From Belliella aquatica (GTDB taxonomy: Bacteria; Bacteroidota; Bacteroidia; Cytophagales; Cyclobacteriaceae), in assembly GCF_014637795.1 (NCBI RefSeq), contig NZ_BMFD01000003.1, positions 346,878 through 410,877 on the forward strand: DNA of 64,000 nucleotides, in the 5' to 3' direction. The translations under genes were made by a program, and so were the position numbers. Under the pieces are notes generated by a model. It had not been told where the DNA came from, did not search any database, and was given only the letters and a program-made list of their open reading frames with translations. Shown one piece after another: positions 45,967-54,534 of the stretch (the stretch's first letter is position 1; each line of letters begins with the position of its first letter).

Positions 45967-46832
45967 TAATTGAGGCCTAAATCAATGTTGTCAACCATAC
46001 CATACTCTATGGTTTCAGCAAATCCAAATGCCCTATTATTGAGTTCTGCAACTGTTCCGAATATATTACCAAATACCTTTTCTTTTTGGCTGTAAACATG
46101 GGTAGTAAAGTGTGTAACTCCCTGAAATAAGCCCATAAGGTTATTACCAATATCTCCAGTTTCTTTTTTCAAAGAATTGGATAAACTTTCGATCTTATTC
46201 TTTTTTCTGGTGCCAATACTATCTTCATTTCCCAATTCTATATTCAGAACTCGTTCGATCATCATTTCAACAAGAATAGGGTCTACATCAATTTCCTTCC
46301 AAAGAGTTAGCTTTCTTTCGAGCCTTCTTTGTTCCTCCATATATGTTTCAAAGCTCAGGATTAAATCGTCAATTCTGGCATCAATTGCTGCAGTATGGGG
46401 TATTGAGAATGCCCTACCTTTATACATTCTCGAGAATTGATTTTCACATCTTAACATAGTGTGACTGCTTGCTATAAAGAAGCCTGTTGAATAGTCGTGA
46501 CTATTGCCAATTACCATATAGTTGTCAAAATCAAAGCCAGCAATCTTTCTTCGATCTGATTTCAGATATGCAATAATTTTCTTACCTCCTTGAAATTCGC
46601 TGAACCCATGAAACTCCATTCCGGTAATTTTTATCATGCTTTCCACAACATCCTTGAACTTCATATTTGGAGTTGGGGTATAGCTTCTTTTACATACATT
46701 TAAAAGTGCCCCGTTGTCAGATCTCGTTAGCATTTTGTAGTTCTTTAATGTATGTCCGTTTTTATTAAATAGTCTTTCTGTCTGGATTTCCCAGTCAAGT
46801 TCCGACGAAATTGGCTTGATTATAATGCCCAT
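45966..46832 (-). CDS. DUF932 family phage/plasmid-like protein
   Basis: 288 residues resembling the DUF932/TIGR03299 phage-plasmid family: a middle segment with YMVIGNSHDYSTGFFIASSHTMLRCENQ, then a long helical C-terminal half. Members occur in phages, plasmids and conjugative elements; their function is not established, though a link to DNA replication or recombination has been proposed from neighbourhood. Here it sits next to a RecA-like ATPase, 30 bp away. Confidence 0.75.
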   Translation of the reverse strand: MGIIIKPISSELDWEIQTERLFNKNGHTLKNYKMLTRSDNGALLNVCKRSYTPTPNMKFKDVVESMIKITGMEFHGFSEFQGGKKIIAYLKSDRRKIAGFDFDNYMVIGNSHDYSTGFFIASSHTMLRCENQFSRMYKGRAFSIPHTAAIDARIDDLILSFETYMEEQRRLERKLTLWKEIDVDPILVEMMIERVLNIELGNEDSIGTRKKNKIESLSNSLKKETGDIGNNLMGLFQGVTHFTTHVYSQKEKVFGNIFGTVAELNNRAFGFAETIEYGMVDNIDLGLN

Positions 46833-46862
46833 AGTTCTTGCTTGTTTAGATTGATAAATTGA

Positions 46863-47606
46863 TTATACTGTAACTTCTTGATTTACTTTTTTGAGCTCAC
46901 TATCAAGTCTGTAGTAATCCTTGTAGCGTTCAATTACTACATGTAGATCATTCTCGATGTAGAGTTCTTTGTTCTGTATGAACATATCCATTGGAGTTTT
47001 TCCAGGGAGGTAGCCATCTGAGTTTGTCACAAATTGGTATTTCACACCTTGTCCAGCCTCGTTTTTGACATAGCGCGAATAGAGTACACATGTAGCCTCT
47101 TTTTCTACCAAACCCTCCCATTCGCGCCCTTTTATTTTAGTCCTTACCACAGTGTTCCCATCAGCATCAGTCAGGTACTCAACATGAGAGATCACAAAAA
47201 CAAATTTATTTTCAAGTGATTTGAGTTGTTGGAAGAATTCATATACTCCAGAATTGTAATGGTTGAAAACATCAAATCCTTTGTATTTTGCTTTACACTC
47301 TGCAAGAAGCATATCTGTGAAGGCGCTAAAGGAATCGATGATTACATTCTTGATTTTTTCAGATCCTCGTAGCTTGTCTATGATCATTGATGTATATTCT
47401 TTCACTGACATGGCAGGTACACCTCTCTTACCGTCTTTTGGTAGTATGGCGTCTTTGGGACCCATTGGGAAATTCACAACTCCTTTAGAAAAGAATGGTA
47501 ATTCCTTTTTTTCATAGTTAAGTATGATGGTTTTGTCATCAAGATTTCTAAGAGACGTTGTTTTGCCTGTTGAAGGATTTCCAACGATCATTGTTAGTAA
47601 GTTCAT
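46863..47606 (-). CDS. RecA-like phage ATPase (AAA_24 / Sak4-type)
   Basis: About 247 residues when started at 47606 (MNLLTMIVGN), which places Walker A (GNPSTGKT, residues 9-16) at the N-terminus as usual; the longer frame to 47711 adds residues that do not fit. Walker B is in NVIIDSFSAF. Phage ATPases of this kind act in single-strand annealing recombination or replication. Downstream DUF932 and upstream unknown genes are on the same strand. Confidence 0.8.
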   Translation of the reverse strand: MNLLTMIVGNPSTGKTTSLRNLDDKTIILNYEKKELPFFSKGVVNFPMGPKDAILPKDGKRGVPAMSVKEYTSMIIDKLRGSEKIKNVIIDSFSAFTDMLLAECKAKYKGFDVFNHYNSGVYEFFQQLKSLENKFVFVISHVEYLTDADGNTVVRTKIKGREWEGLVEKEATCVLYSRYVKNEAGQGVKYQFVTNSDGYLPGKTPMDMFIQNKELYIENDLHVVIERYKDYYRLDSELKKVNQEVTV

Positions 47607-47632
47607 AAATTTTGAATTTTGGTTAAAATGAA

Positions 47633-47661
47633 AGATCCCTGACCGATAGGGCCAGGGATCT
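47633..47661. other. Hairpin upstream of the RecA-like ATPase gene
   Basis: 9-bp stem AGATCCCTG / CAGGGATCT around an 11-base loop. It lies in the 86-base spacer between two minus-strand genes. It could be an attenuator or a processing site; no T-run follows it on the minus strand. Confidence 0.55.
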
Positions 47662-47692
47662 GGAAAATTTAAATTTACATTAGTGTTTAGTT

Positions 47693-48475
47693 TTAATTCT
47701 TGACTTTGCATGCAACAATTTTGTTAAGATCAAAGTCTTGATTATTACCATAAAACTGATTCTGTTTTATTATCCATTCTTTATTATCCTCAAGCGATTT
47801 TTGAAAATAGCTTTTTGAGTCTCCAATTGGTTTTGCAAAGTATTTATTGTAGACAATTTGCTTTTGATTTTTATGAGAATCAAAACGAGAACCAAGTAGA
47901 ACTCGGATTTTTGAAGGCTTACAGTTCTCAATAAAATTTTTCAATTCTGTGATATCACCTTCAAAGAATTTTACTAAATCTTCCTGTTCAAAATATGATA
48001 TATTTTCTTTTTGGGGATCAAGTAGGCCTCGGATTAAGGATACTAATTCAGGCTCACCGATAATTGCCTGTCTTATGAAAGTATTTTCTGATTTATCAAA
48101 TTTGAAATATTTTGGAGGTTCAACAAGAAAATTTTTAACGCTATGCAAATCCTCATAAAATATTTTCCCATAGGCATCAATTAAAGCATTTGCCTTATCT
48201 ACTTCTCGTTCTAAATACTTATTTATCAAAAATAGATTTAATATAGCTTTGATCTTTCTCCCAGCTGGCCTTGTTTGCTCCAAAAAGAATGATAATTGTA
48301 GTTTTTTTCTACCGTTATCCATCAAAGTTATAAATGATTCCACTGCATTTTTTGAGGGTATTCCAAGTCTAAGGCATTCATCAATGTTTGGATTTAAAGC
48401 CACAATATTCATATCTGCTAATCCAACATAAACTTCTTTCTCTTTAAGAGGATTACTAATACTTTCAATTCTCAT
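47693..48475 (-). CDS. Hypothetical phage-like protein
   Basis: 260 residues with no motif that I recognise; Lys-rich and probably cytoplasmic, with no signal peptide or membrane segment. The ATG overlaps the stop of the preceding 167-residue gene (ATGA), so the two are coupled. Its place between a RecA-like ATPase and other replication-type genes suggests a role in nucleic-acid metabolism, but that is only positional. Confidence 0.7.
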   Translation of the reverse strand: MRIESISNPLKEKEVYVGLADMNIVALNPNIDECLRLGIPSKNAVESFITLMDNGRKKLQLSFFLEQTRPAGRKIKAILNLFLINKYLEREVDKANALIDAYGKIFYEDLHSVKNFLVEPPKYFKFDKSENTFIRQAIIGEPELVSLIRGLLDPQKENISYFEQEDLVKFFEGDITELKNFIENCKPSKIRVLLGSRFDSHKNQKQIVYNKYFAKPIGDSKSYFQKSLEDNKEWIIKQNQFYGNNQDFDLNKIVACKVKN

Positions 48476-48975
48476 GATATAATTTTTTCATTGTAGTTTT
48501 CAGATTCGGCGAAATCTATCAGAAATGGTTTACTGAAAAGATTATTATGAATGCATGAATCACCTGAATAGGCTTTAAGAATAATACTGTTGGAGCAAAT
48601 TAAACTTTTATTAAGTTGTTTGAATTCCAAGTAAATAGGAGAATGATCTGGGATCCTTTTTTTGATTGGACCTGAGTTTAATTTGCTAATTTCAATTATC
48701 TCTTCCTCGTTCAGATTTGGTTTTGTTATCATATCTAAAGGATCGAGTACGGCAAGTGTAGTTAAAAGCAATGGATTAAGCTTTTTTCTACTATTAAATT
48801 CAAGAAAAACAGGTATTGTTAAGTCAATACATTGTTTCTTGTACTGTGAATAATTTCGAAAAGAAAATTTTGCCTGAGGATGTGCATGTAATGTTCTATC
48901 AAAATATTTGATACTTAAATCAGGTATAAAGAGATTGACTCCTTCGTACTTGTAAATTTCATTTGTCTTGTTCAT
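48472..48975 (-). CDS. Hypothetical protein
   Basis: 167 residues, not recognised. No signal or membrane helix. It overlaps the next gene by four bases and has a consensus -7 element in front, so it is probably the first gene of a transcript with the 260-residue protein and perhaps the RecA-like ATPase. Confidence 0.65.
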   Translation of the reverse strand: MNKTNEIYKYEGVNLFIPDLSIKYFDRTLHAHPQAKFSFRNYSQYKKQCIDLTIPVFLEFNSRKKLNPLLLTTLAVLDPLDMITKPNLNEEEIIEISKLNSGPIKKRIPDHSPIYLEFKQLNKSLICSNSIILKAYSGDSCIHNNLFSKPFLIDFAESENYNEKIIS

Positions 48976-48994
48976 AATCTTTTTAAATATAATC

Positions 48995-49002
48995 CAAAGG
49001 TA
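48995..49002 (-). promoter_or_regulatory. -7 promoter element TACCTTTG (minus strand)
   Basis: TACCTTTG on the minus strand ends 19 bases before the ATG of the 167-residue gene, a typical host-type promoter position. A -33 TTG is not evident. Confidence 0.5.
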
Positions 49003-49041
49003 TAAATATAATTTCAGATTATAATATTATTGTACCACATT

Positions 49042-49632
49042 TTATGACTTTTTATCACCTTTCATTTTTATCCCCTTGACTATTGGATCGATAGGTATCG
49101 AGGTTAAGTCTGTTTTTGAAAAAGAAAGGATTAATTTTACCTCTTTTAGAATATTGGGGTTATTCACATAATGAATAAATTTCTCTGGTGAAGCCTTAAC
49201 TTTAATGCGGAACAGAATAGCATCATCATTCATCAATGTAAACTTGTAAGCAAATGGATGATATTCGTACTCAATATTTACAACGCTATATTCTTTTGAC
49301 TTTTCTCCATCTTCATTAATCTTTTTCCATAGCCTTTTTTTATAAAGTTCAGCTGCATGGGAATTATTCAAACTGAATAATTCATTGAGTTGAGTTAAAA
49401 TCTCTGTCAGAGTTTTATTCTCTTTCATGCACTTGTCCACATAATCCTCAGCGCTTAATTTTGGAATATATTCATCTCTTGAGGGTTTGGAATTATCTTT
49501 CTCAATAATGACTATTGAATCACAATTATCGCATTTTGCTCCACCAATATGCCCCTTTTTATATTGCTTGATGTTTTCATTGCATTCAATGGAATTTCTA
49601 TTGTCACAGTGTGTAATATATTGTTTGTTCAT
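49042..49632 (-). CDS. Hypothetical protein with zinc-ribbon-like N-terminus
   Basis: About 196 residues from the ATG at 49632 (MNKQYITH); the in-frame TTG at 49644 is less likely. The N-terminal 45 residues contain paired Cys (HCDNRNSIECNE and GAKCDNCDS), a pattern able to bind zinc. The rest is helical and charged and not recognised. A minus-strand terminator hairpin precedes it at 49651-49671. Confidence 0.6.
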   Translation of the reverse strand: MNKQYITHCDNRNSIECNENIKQYKKGHIGGAKCDNCDSIVIIEKDNSKPSRDEYIPKLSAEDYVDKCMKENKTLTEILTQLNELFSLNNSHAAELYKKRLWKKINEDGEKSKEYSVVNIEYEYHPFAYKFTLMNDDAILFRIKVKASPEKFIHYVNNPNILKEVKLILSFSKTDLTSIPIDPIVKGIKMKGDKKS

Positions 49633-49648
49633 AGTTTCTTTCAAAAGA

Positions 49649-49672
49649 AAAAGGGAGCTTTAAGCCCCCTTT
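49649..49672 (-). terminator. Probable minus-strand terminator
   Basis: Stem AAGGGAGCT / AGCCCCCTT with one mismatch and a TTA loop, followed on the minus strand by a T-rich run. It would end the transcript of the 86- and Gp157-like genes. Confidence 0.55.
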
Positions 49673-49750
49673 ATGTGGAATATTATGATATTTCGTTAAT
49701 CATTCAATTAACGTATTGGCATTTTAAAGAAAGATGTTTTCTTACAGTTC

Positions 49751-50011
49751 TTAATTTTGTAACTGACTTTCCATTTCTTTAATCCACGATTCCCAATCTT
49801 CTGGATCAAATGAAATGCAAGCAGAAATATTTTCAGATAAATGCACAAAACCGGTTATTTTGAACCGTGTTAACCAAAGCCAATCTCTCACATTTGATGA
49901 ATAAGATTTAGAATAGAATGAATAATTTTTCACTTCTATTGAACTTTCATACTTTTTGAACAATATAACAACGAAATATAATTGAGCGGTATTCAAAATT
50001 AGAACGCCCAC
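49751..50011 (-). CDS. Hypothetical protein
   Basis: 86 residues with a GTG start two bases after the stop of the Gp157-like gene, which argues for an operon. An N-terminal hydrophobic stretch (VLILNTAQLYFVVILF) may be a strand or membrane segment. Trp-rich centre (DWLWLTRF). Not recognised. Confidence 0.55.
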   Translation of the reverse strand: MGVLILNTAQLYFVVILFKKYESSIEVKNYSFYSKSYSSNVRDWLWLTRFKITGFVHLSENISACISFDPEDWESWIKEMESQLQN

Positions 50012-50013
50012 AA

Positions 50014-50505
50014 CTATTTGATTTGAAGGTTGTATTTTGTCATTAAGTAAGTTCCGGGAACATCTTTGTTCTCCTTCAGAGAAGATTTGATTTTGAGCTT
50101 TTCAGGTACCGAAATAGTCTTTGTCGACAAATACTCTTCCGGTATTATACTTTCATTTTCAATGATCACTTGATCTGATTTTCTAAGTGATAATTTATAG
50201 AATCCAGTTTCAATTGAACCAAAGCGTCCAATGGCTTGCTCAAGGTTTTCCTTTAGTCTTGTAGCGATGTTATTCTTCCTTTTAACAAATTCATGTATTT
50301 GCTTTTCTGCTTCTTTAGCACGTTGGATTTCACTTTCACAATGCTTGATGATTTTTACATAGTTAAGTGATTTAGACTCAAGGCTATCTCTGTTGATCTT
50401 GAGTGCTTGAGATATTTCTTCATCAATTAGCCCTTCATTAGACTCAATAAGTGCCATGATTTCAACATGCTCTCTTGTAATTTCAAATAATGATACATTT
50501 CCCAT
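50014..50505 (-). CDS. Siphovirus Gp157-like protein
   Basis: 163 residues from the ATG at 50505 (MGNVSLFEIT). Pattern matches phage Gp157: an N-terminal helical domain, a central coiled coil (KHCESEIQRAKEAEKQIHEF), then a beta part with IIPEEYLSTKTISVPEKLKIK and a final GTYLMTKYNLQIK. In Streptococcus phages Gp157 has been linked to phage resistance when expressed, and its genes lie in recombination modules. It is transcribed divergently from the helicase gene and has the shared 12-mer upstream. Confidence 0.8.
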   Translation of the reverse strand: MGNVSLFEITREHVEIMALIESNEGLIDEEISQALKINRDSLESKSLNYVKIIKHCESEIQRAKEAEKQIHEFVKRKNNIATRLKENLEQAIGRFGSIETGFYKLSLRKSDQVIIENESIIPEEYLSTKTISVPEKLKIKSSLKENKDVPGTYLMTKYNLQIK

Positions 50506-50523
50506 AAATTTTTCAATCAAAAT

Positions 50524-50535
50524 TTAGTGATATAA
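50524..50535 (-). promoter_or_regulatory. Shared upstream 12-mer, copy 1
   Basis: TTAGTGATATAA on the plus strand (TTATATCACTAA on the coding strand), 18 bp before the ATG of the Gp157-like gene. Identical copies occur at 54110 and 54523 at the same distance from two other start codons. Confidence 0.65.
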
Positions 50536-50687
50536 AGAATTCAAGTATTAACTGATTGAAAAAGAGGGTCAATAGGATCCTTATAGATACAAATTGAATT
50601 ATATTTTGAGTTTAATTTTCATTATTGAATTTGTTTAAGCGTCTAAAAAGATGGATTATTGCGCACATTTCAGCATAATTTGACACA

Positions 50688-53162
50688 GTGACAGACATTA
50701 CAAATAAAGAGAAACATATCATTTTCAATGTTTACAACTCAGGTAAAGGGAAGGAAAGGAAATTCGTAAATGAGTCCCTTGAAATAACGGAATTAAATAA
50801 GGTTCTGACTTCAAATAAAAAAAAATATAAAGAGTGGAGCTTTACTGAAAATCTTCATGATGTTAAGGATGATGCCTTTGTATTTCGAATTCTTAATAAA
50901 GAGTATAAATCATATGTTGAGAAAAAGCTGGAGTCATTATGCATACCGCCAAACGTGACATATGATTTGGATGAAGTAGAGAAATACACCGTTTTAATTT
51001 ATTTTTTTGATAATAAAATTTGTGATAAGGAAGTTAGAAAATATGTTTCCAAAGGCTTTGCTAAGCTTCTTGATTGCGAATTAACATCCAATATTCAATT
51101 CAAAAGTCATGTTTTTAAAAAGGGAACTAATTTTAGAATTCATAATCATGTCAATACTGAATTCATAATATTTCATGTGCTTGCAGAAGTTGGTTATTCA
51201 TGTTCTGGAAGAACAGGTGCTTCATTGCTGTCTGGAGAAAAGAAAAGAAGAGGGTCATACATTCATGGGATTGTGCCAAAACAAAGTGCAAAATCGAAGT
51301 TAATTAATCAGTTTGATCAAAGGGAAGATTTTTTTTCGCTATTAAAATATAAAGAAGCGTATCTTAAAAAGATGATACCAAGACTCGATGAAATATTTGC
51401 GAGTGGAAATGGAAATATCAGAGATTTGATTTCTTTAGTTTCTGTAACAAGCAAGCTTATTAATTCAAATAAAATTTCGAATAATATAATTGAAAAGTTT
51501 TTAAAAAAGGATCAATCGAAAATTGATGAGATATTGATTTCGGTAAGGAAAGTGTTTAGGAATGACTTTTATCCAGAAATTCTTTTTTACGATCATAAAA
51601 TGGAAAAGTCTTACTGCATTTCAGATTTGTTAAAGGATATGAACAAGTTTGAGTACTTTCAAACTGATACTATTCATCTCATGGGGTTGGAAGAAGCAGA
51701 GAATGAGATGAGAAATTATCTTAAAAAATTCATTGACATCGATAATAAGAAAATTGTTGGGGATAATGATATACATTTTTTAAAGGCCGCAGCAGGGATT
51801 GGGAAGACAGAAATTATCATAAAAATGAGAGATAGTGTTATAGCAGTACCGACTCATAATTTAAAGGATGAAACAGCCAAAAGACTGAGAAAGCTTTTCC
51901 CAGAAAAAGAAATTAGAGTTTCACCAGAGATCCCTGATTTTTCAAAAGAAGTGAAAATGAGAGTAGAATCCTTGTTCGAATCAGGCAGAAACTCTTTTGT
52001 CCGGACTTTTTTAAGTAATCTGACTGAGGATCCAACGACTGAAAATGGAACAAAGGAAGATCAAAATTTAGCAAAAAAATATTTAGAAGATTTAGAACAT
52101 GTCAATGAACCGGGTGAGTATTTAATTATTACAACCCATCATAAAGGCCTTTTTTCATCATTCGGGAAAAGATTGATAATCTTTGATGAAGACCCTTATA
52201 ATTTATTACTTGAACAAAATTCATTTGATTTAGTGAAGTTGATTCGTTTTGCGAATCGATTCCAAGATAATTCTCCAGAGCGTAATGCGTTCAATTTTAT
52301 AATTGAAGAGTTAAATAAAACTAATTATCAAGAAGTTAGAAGATTTCCTCAGGAAATATTTTCGGGACTGGAAAGTAATATTTTAAAGCGAGTTAATCAG
52401 GATGATAAATTACAAGCTATTGTACATTTTTTATATTCACATAGTTATCTAAAAATTAAAACCAAAGGAGTTGAAAAAGTTAACTTTATCATGAAAAGAG
52501 CTTTTCCGGAAGATGCAACCTGCCTAATTTTATCGGCAACTTTGTCAAGAGAGCTATATCAAAATTTGTTAGGGAAAGAAATTGGGCTCAATTATCTGGA
52601 TATATCAAATGTAAAGCATAAAGGAAAAATCTATCAGAACAGTGATTTTTCATATTCAAAAAGTCAAAAGGAAACTTGGGATTATTTAGTTAAAGAAAAG
52701 ATTAAGGGAAGATTTGTGATTACTTTCAAGCCCTTCAAAGAGGAATTCAATTCAAAAAGAGAAGATATTAACTTCTATTTTTTTAACTGTTCGGGTTATA
52801 ATGGTTTAAAAGGAAAAGATATAGTTGTTTTAGGAACTCCTCGAATGAGTCCAATAAGATATAAGCTTATAGCTAATGTCCTTGGAATTCCAGTTGAGAA
52901 CCTCAATTCAAGTAGTAAATTGGTTGAAAGAAATGGCAGGTCTGTTATATTTTATTCCTTGAATAACCCAACTCTAATGAATATTGAATTGGACCTCATT
53001 GAAGGAGAGCTAATTCAAGCTATAGGAAGGGCTCGCGCTTTAAGAGAGGAAAATGCGAGTGTCCATGTATTTACAAATTTTCCGCTTCCGCAATTTGTAC
53101 AAATTGATGAACCAAATGAGTTAGAACATAATAAAAGTTTCTATCCCGTTGAAATTGAATGA
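50688..53162 (+). CDS. Large helicase-like replication protein (SF2-type ATPase)
   Basis: 824 residues with a GTG start. The N-terminal 350 residues match nothing I recognise. The ATPase part has Walker A AAGIGKT (about 368-374), a Walker B/DExD-like LIIFDEDP (D500-E501-D502), a likely motif III/IV segment CLILSATLS near 610 and a motif VI-like QAIGRARA (777-784) with an Arg finger. This is a superfamily 2 layout, as in phage and plasmid replication or origin-binding helicases. It is the only gene of this block on the plus strand, divergent from the Gp157-like gene, and ends without an adjacent partner. Confidence 0.75.
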   Translation: MTDITNKEKHIIFNVYNSGKGKERKFVNESLEITELNKVLTSNKKKYKEWSFTENLHDVKDDAFVFRILNKEYKSYVEKKLESLCIPPNVTYDLDEVEKYTVLIYFFDNKICDKEVRKYVSKGFAKLLDCELTSNIQFKSHVFKKGTNFRIHNHVNTEFIIFHVLAEVGYSCSGRTGASLLSGEKKRRGSYIHGIVPKQSAKSKLINQFDQREDFFSLLKYKEAYLKKMIPRLDEIFASGNGNIRDLISLVSVTSKLINSNKISNNIIEKFLKKDQSKIDEILISVRKVFRNDFYPEILFYDHKMEKSYCISDLLKDMNKFEYFQTDTIHLMGLEEAENEMRNYLKKFIDIDNKKIVGDNDIHFLKAAAGIGKTEIIIKMRDSVIAVPTHNLKDETAKRLRKLFPEKEIRVSPEIPDFSKEVKMRVESLFESGRNSFVRTFLSNLTEDPTTENGTKEDQNLAKKYLEDLEHVNEPGEYLIITTHHKGLFSSFGKRLIIFDEDPYNLLLEQNSFDLVKLIRFANRFQDNSPERNAFNFIIEELNKTNYQEVRRFPQEIFSGLESNILKRVNQDDKLQAIVHFLYSHSYLKIKTKGVEKVNFIMKRAFPEDATCLILSATLSRELYQNLLGKEIGLNYLDISNVKHKGKIYQNSDFSYSKSQKETWDYLVKEKIKGRFVITFKPFKEEFNSKREDINFYFFNCSGYNGLKGKDIVVLGTPRMSPIRYKLIANVLGIPVENLNSSSKLVERNGRSVIFYSLNNPTLMNIELDLIEGELIQAIGRARALREENASVHVFTNFPLPQFVQIDEPNELEHNKSFYPVEIE

Positions 53163-53269
53163 ATTGATTTTATAAACCTGTTAAATTGAAAATTACTTAA
53201 GTTTGAATATAATGAGGATGTAGTTAACTATCTTGTTAGAAGGGAAAACACTTTTTCAAGAACTAATTT

Positions 53270-53303
53270 TAAAAAAAAATGGCCGGAACTCATTGTCCGG
53301 CCA
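53270..53303 (-). terminator. Rho-independent terminator (minus strand)
   Basis: Perfect 8-bp stem TGGCCGGA / TCCGGCCA, loop of 8; on the minus strand it is followed by a run of Ts. It ends the minus-strand transcript of the 159-residue gene. Confidence 0.88.
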
Positions 53304-53311
53304 AAGGTATT

Positions 53312-53791
53312 TTAGAAAGGAACTTTATCCAGGTTTTCAAATCCTACAGGAACTTCTTGAACAGAATGATCAATTTCATTGAAAACCTCCGAGATTTTCT
53401 CAAGTAACTCATTCGGAACCTCAAAACTTGCTGGATCGATCACTTGTGAAGCGGGCATGAATTTATATGAAGGAATTAGCTTTTTAATATACCCATCTTC
53501 AATCACAGTGTTCACCATCATCCCTCTATTAAATTTAAGTTTCCACTCAGAAGGTTGAGTGTATGCTGCATATTTACTCAGATTTCGTGGTGTTCTGAAT
53601 GGCAATAGAATCAATATCCTTCCAGACGTCTGTTCTTTCCCTGTGTGTTTTGTGATTTTTCCAGTTTCTGAATCTATGAATAGGATTTCAAGAATCCCGT
53701 GGGGGATAGGAGTTGTTCCGTCTCCATAAATTTTGCTTCTCTGAATTCTTTCTTCTTGTTCAGCTTTGTACTTTTCTACGTTGTTTTCCAT
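53312..53791 (-). CDS. Hypothetical protein with SSB-like C-terminal tip
   Basis: 159 residues, not recognised. The N-terminus is charged and helical, the middle is beta-rich (GRILILLPFRTPRNLS), and the protein ends ENLDKVPF. A short acidic linker with a terminal Pro-Phe is the protein-docking tip of bacterial and phage single-strand DNA-binding proteins, so an SSB-like role is possible, but the core domain does not show an obvious OB-fold signature. Strong terminator directly downstream. Confidence 0.65.
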   Translation of the reverse strand: MENNVEKYKAEQEERIQRSKIYGDGTTPIPHGILEILFIDSETGKITKHTGKEQTSGRILILLPFRTPRNLSKYAAYTQPSEWKLKFNRGMMVNTVIEDGYIKKLIPSYKFMPASQVIDPASFEVPNELLEKISEVFNEIDHSVQEVPVGFENLDKVPF

Positions 53792-53847
53792 TTGTTTTGA
53801 TTTTAAAGTTTAATTGAAATTTGATAATTGATGTAATAAAAAAGCCC

Positions 53848-54090
53848 TTACTGATAAAGAGCTTTGAGGTAAGATGAAATGGCATCAAGTCTGAGTTTAA
53901 CTTCCCATTGATTAGCAGGAACCTTGGAAATTAATTCTACATACTTTCTGCCTTTGTATTCAAACACGCTTAGAGTTTCCCCTGGGATTAATCTAAACAT
54001 TGCAAGGTCTTCGAGATCGGTAGTAATTGGAATTACTCTTACACCCCTGATACCGGCTGGTTTGGTAGTGATAAATGATGAAAGTGCCAT
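53848..54090 (-). CDS. Hypothetical small protein
   Basis: 80 residues with beta-strand-rich sequence (GVRVIPITT, ETLSVFEYKGRKYVELI) and a helical end. Not recognised. The identical upstream 12-mer 19 bp before its ATG makes it a credible gene of the element. Confidence 0.6.
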   Translation of the reverse strand: MALSSFITTKPAGIRGVRVIPITTDLEDLAMFRLIPGETLSVFEYKGRKYVELISKVPANQWEVKLRLDAISSYLKALYQ

Positions 54091-54109
54091 AAAATTTTTC
54101 AGGCAATTC

Positions 54110-54121
54110 TTAGTGATATAA
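54110..54121 (-). promoter_or_regulatory. Shared upstream 12-mer, copy 2
   Basis: Second identical copy of TTAGTGATATAA, 19 bp before the ATG of the 80-residue gene. Confidence 0.65.
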
Positions 54122-54184
54122 TTTTGATTTATTGTACTGGAATCTTGGGAGATACTTTGTCCTCTGAAATCCGATGGAACTGTT

Positions 54185-54505
54185 TTAAAGGTTACCTTTT
54201 GGTGTAGTTAGCTCAACGTAGCTAAGATATGCGAGTCTTAATGATAGCAGAAAGCCTATTACAGCAATTACCCTTAGGATGATTGAATCAGAATCACAAA
54301 AACAGATTGTCAAGAATAGAATAGATGATAAAATTGCTGAGACAATGCACAAGGCAGAACTCAAGTTCATAACTATCTTTCTTGTTTCTCCTATCTGTTT
54401 ATTAGAAAAGATATCCTTTGTTTGGTTCTGAGATCTTGTTGGTTCCTGCCCAATTAATTTGTTAGGATAGTGGGTTCTCTCTTTTGCTGATGTATTTGTT
54501 TCCAT
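54185..54505 (-). CDS. Hypothetical membrane protein
   Basis: 106 residues. About 45 hydrophilic N-terminal residues, then two hydrophobic helices (LCIVSAILSSILFLTICF and ILRVIAVIGFLLSLRLAYL) and a short tail. Not recognised. Preceded by the shared 12-mer. Confidence 0.6.
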   Translation of the reverse strand: METNTSAKERTHYPNKLIGQEPTRSQNQTKDIFSNKQIGETRKIVMNLSSALCIVSAILSSILFLTICFCDSDSIILRVIAVIGFLLSLRLAYLSYVELTTPKGNL

Positions 54506-54522
54506 GTTTTTTTAGGAAATGT

Positions 54523-54534
54523 TTAGTGATATAA
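54523..54534 (-). promoter_or_regulatory. Shared upstream 12-mer, copy 3
   Basis: Third identical copy, 17 bp before the ATG of the 106-residue gene. Here AGTGAT (54525) is mirrored by ATCACT at 54540-54545, so this site is also a short inverted repeat. Confidence 0.65.

Noticed and set aside
47633-47661. Rho-independent terminator before the RecA-like gene
   Set aside because: Good stem but no T-run on the coding strand; kept only as a hairpin.
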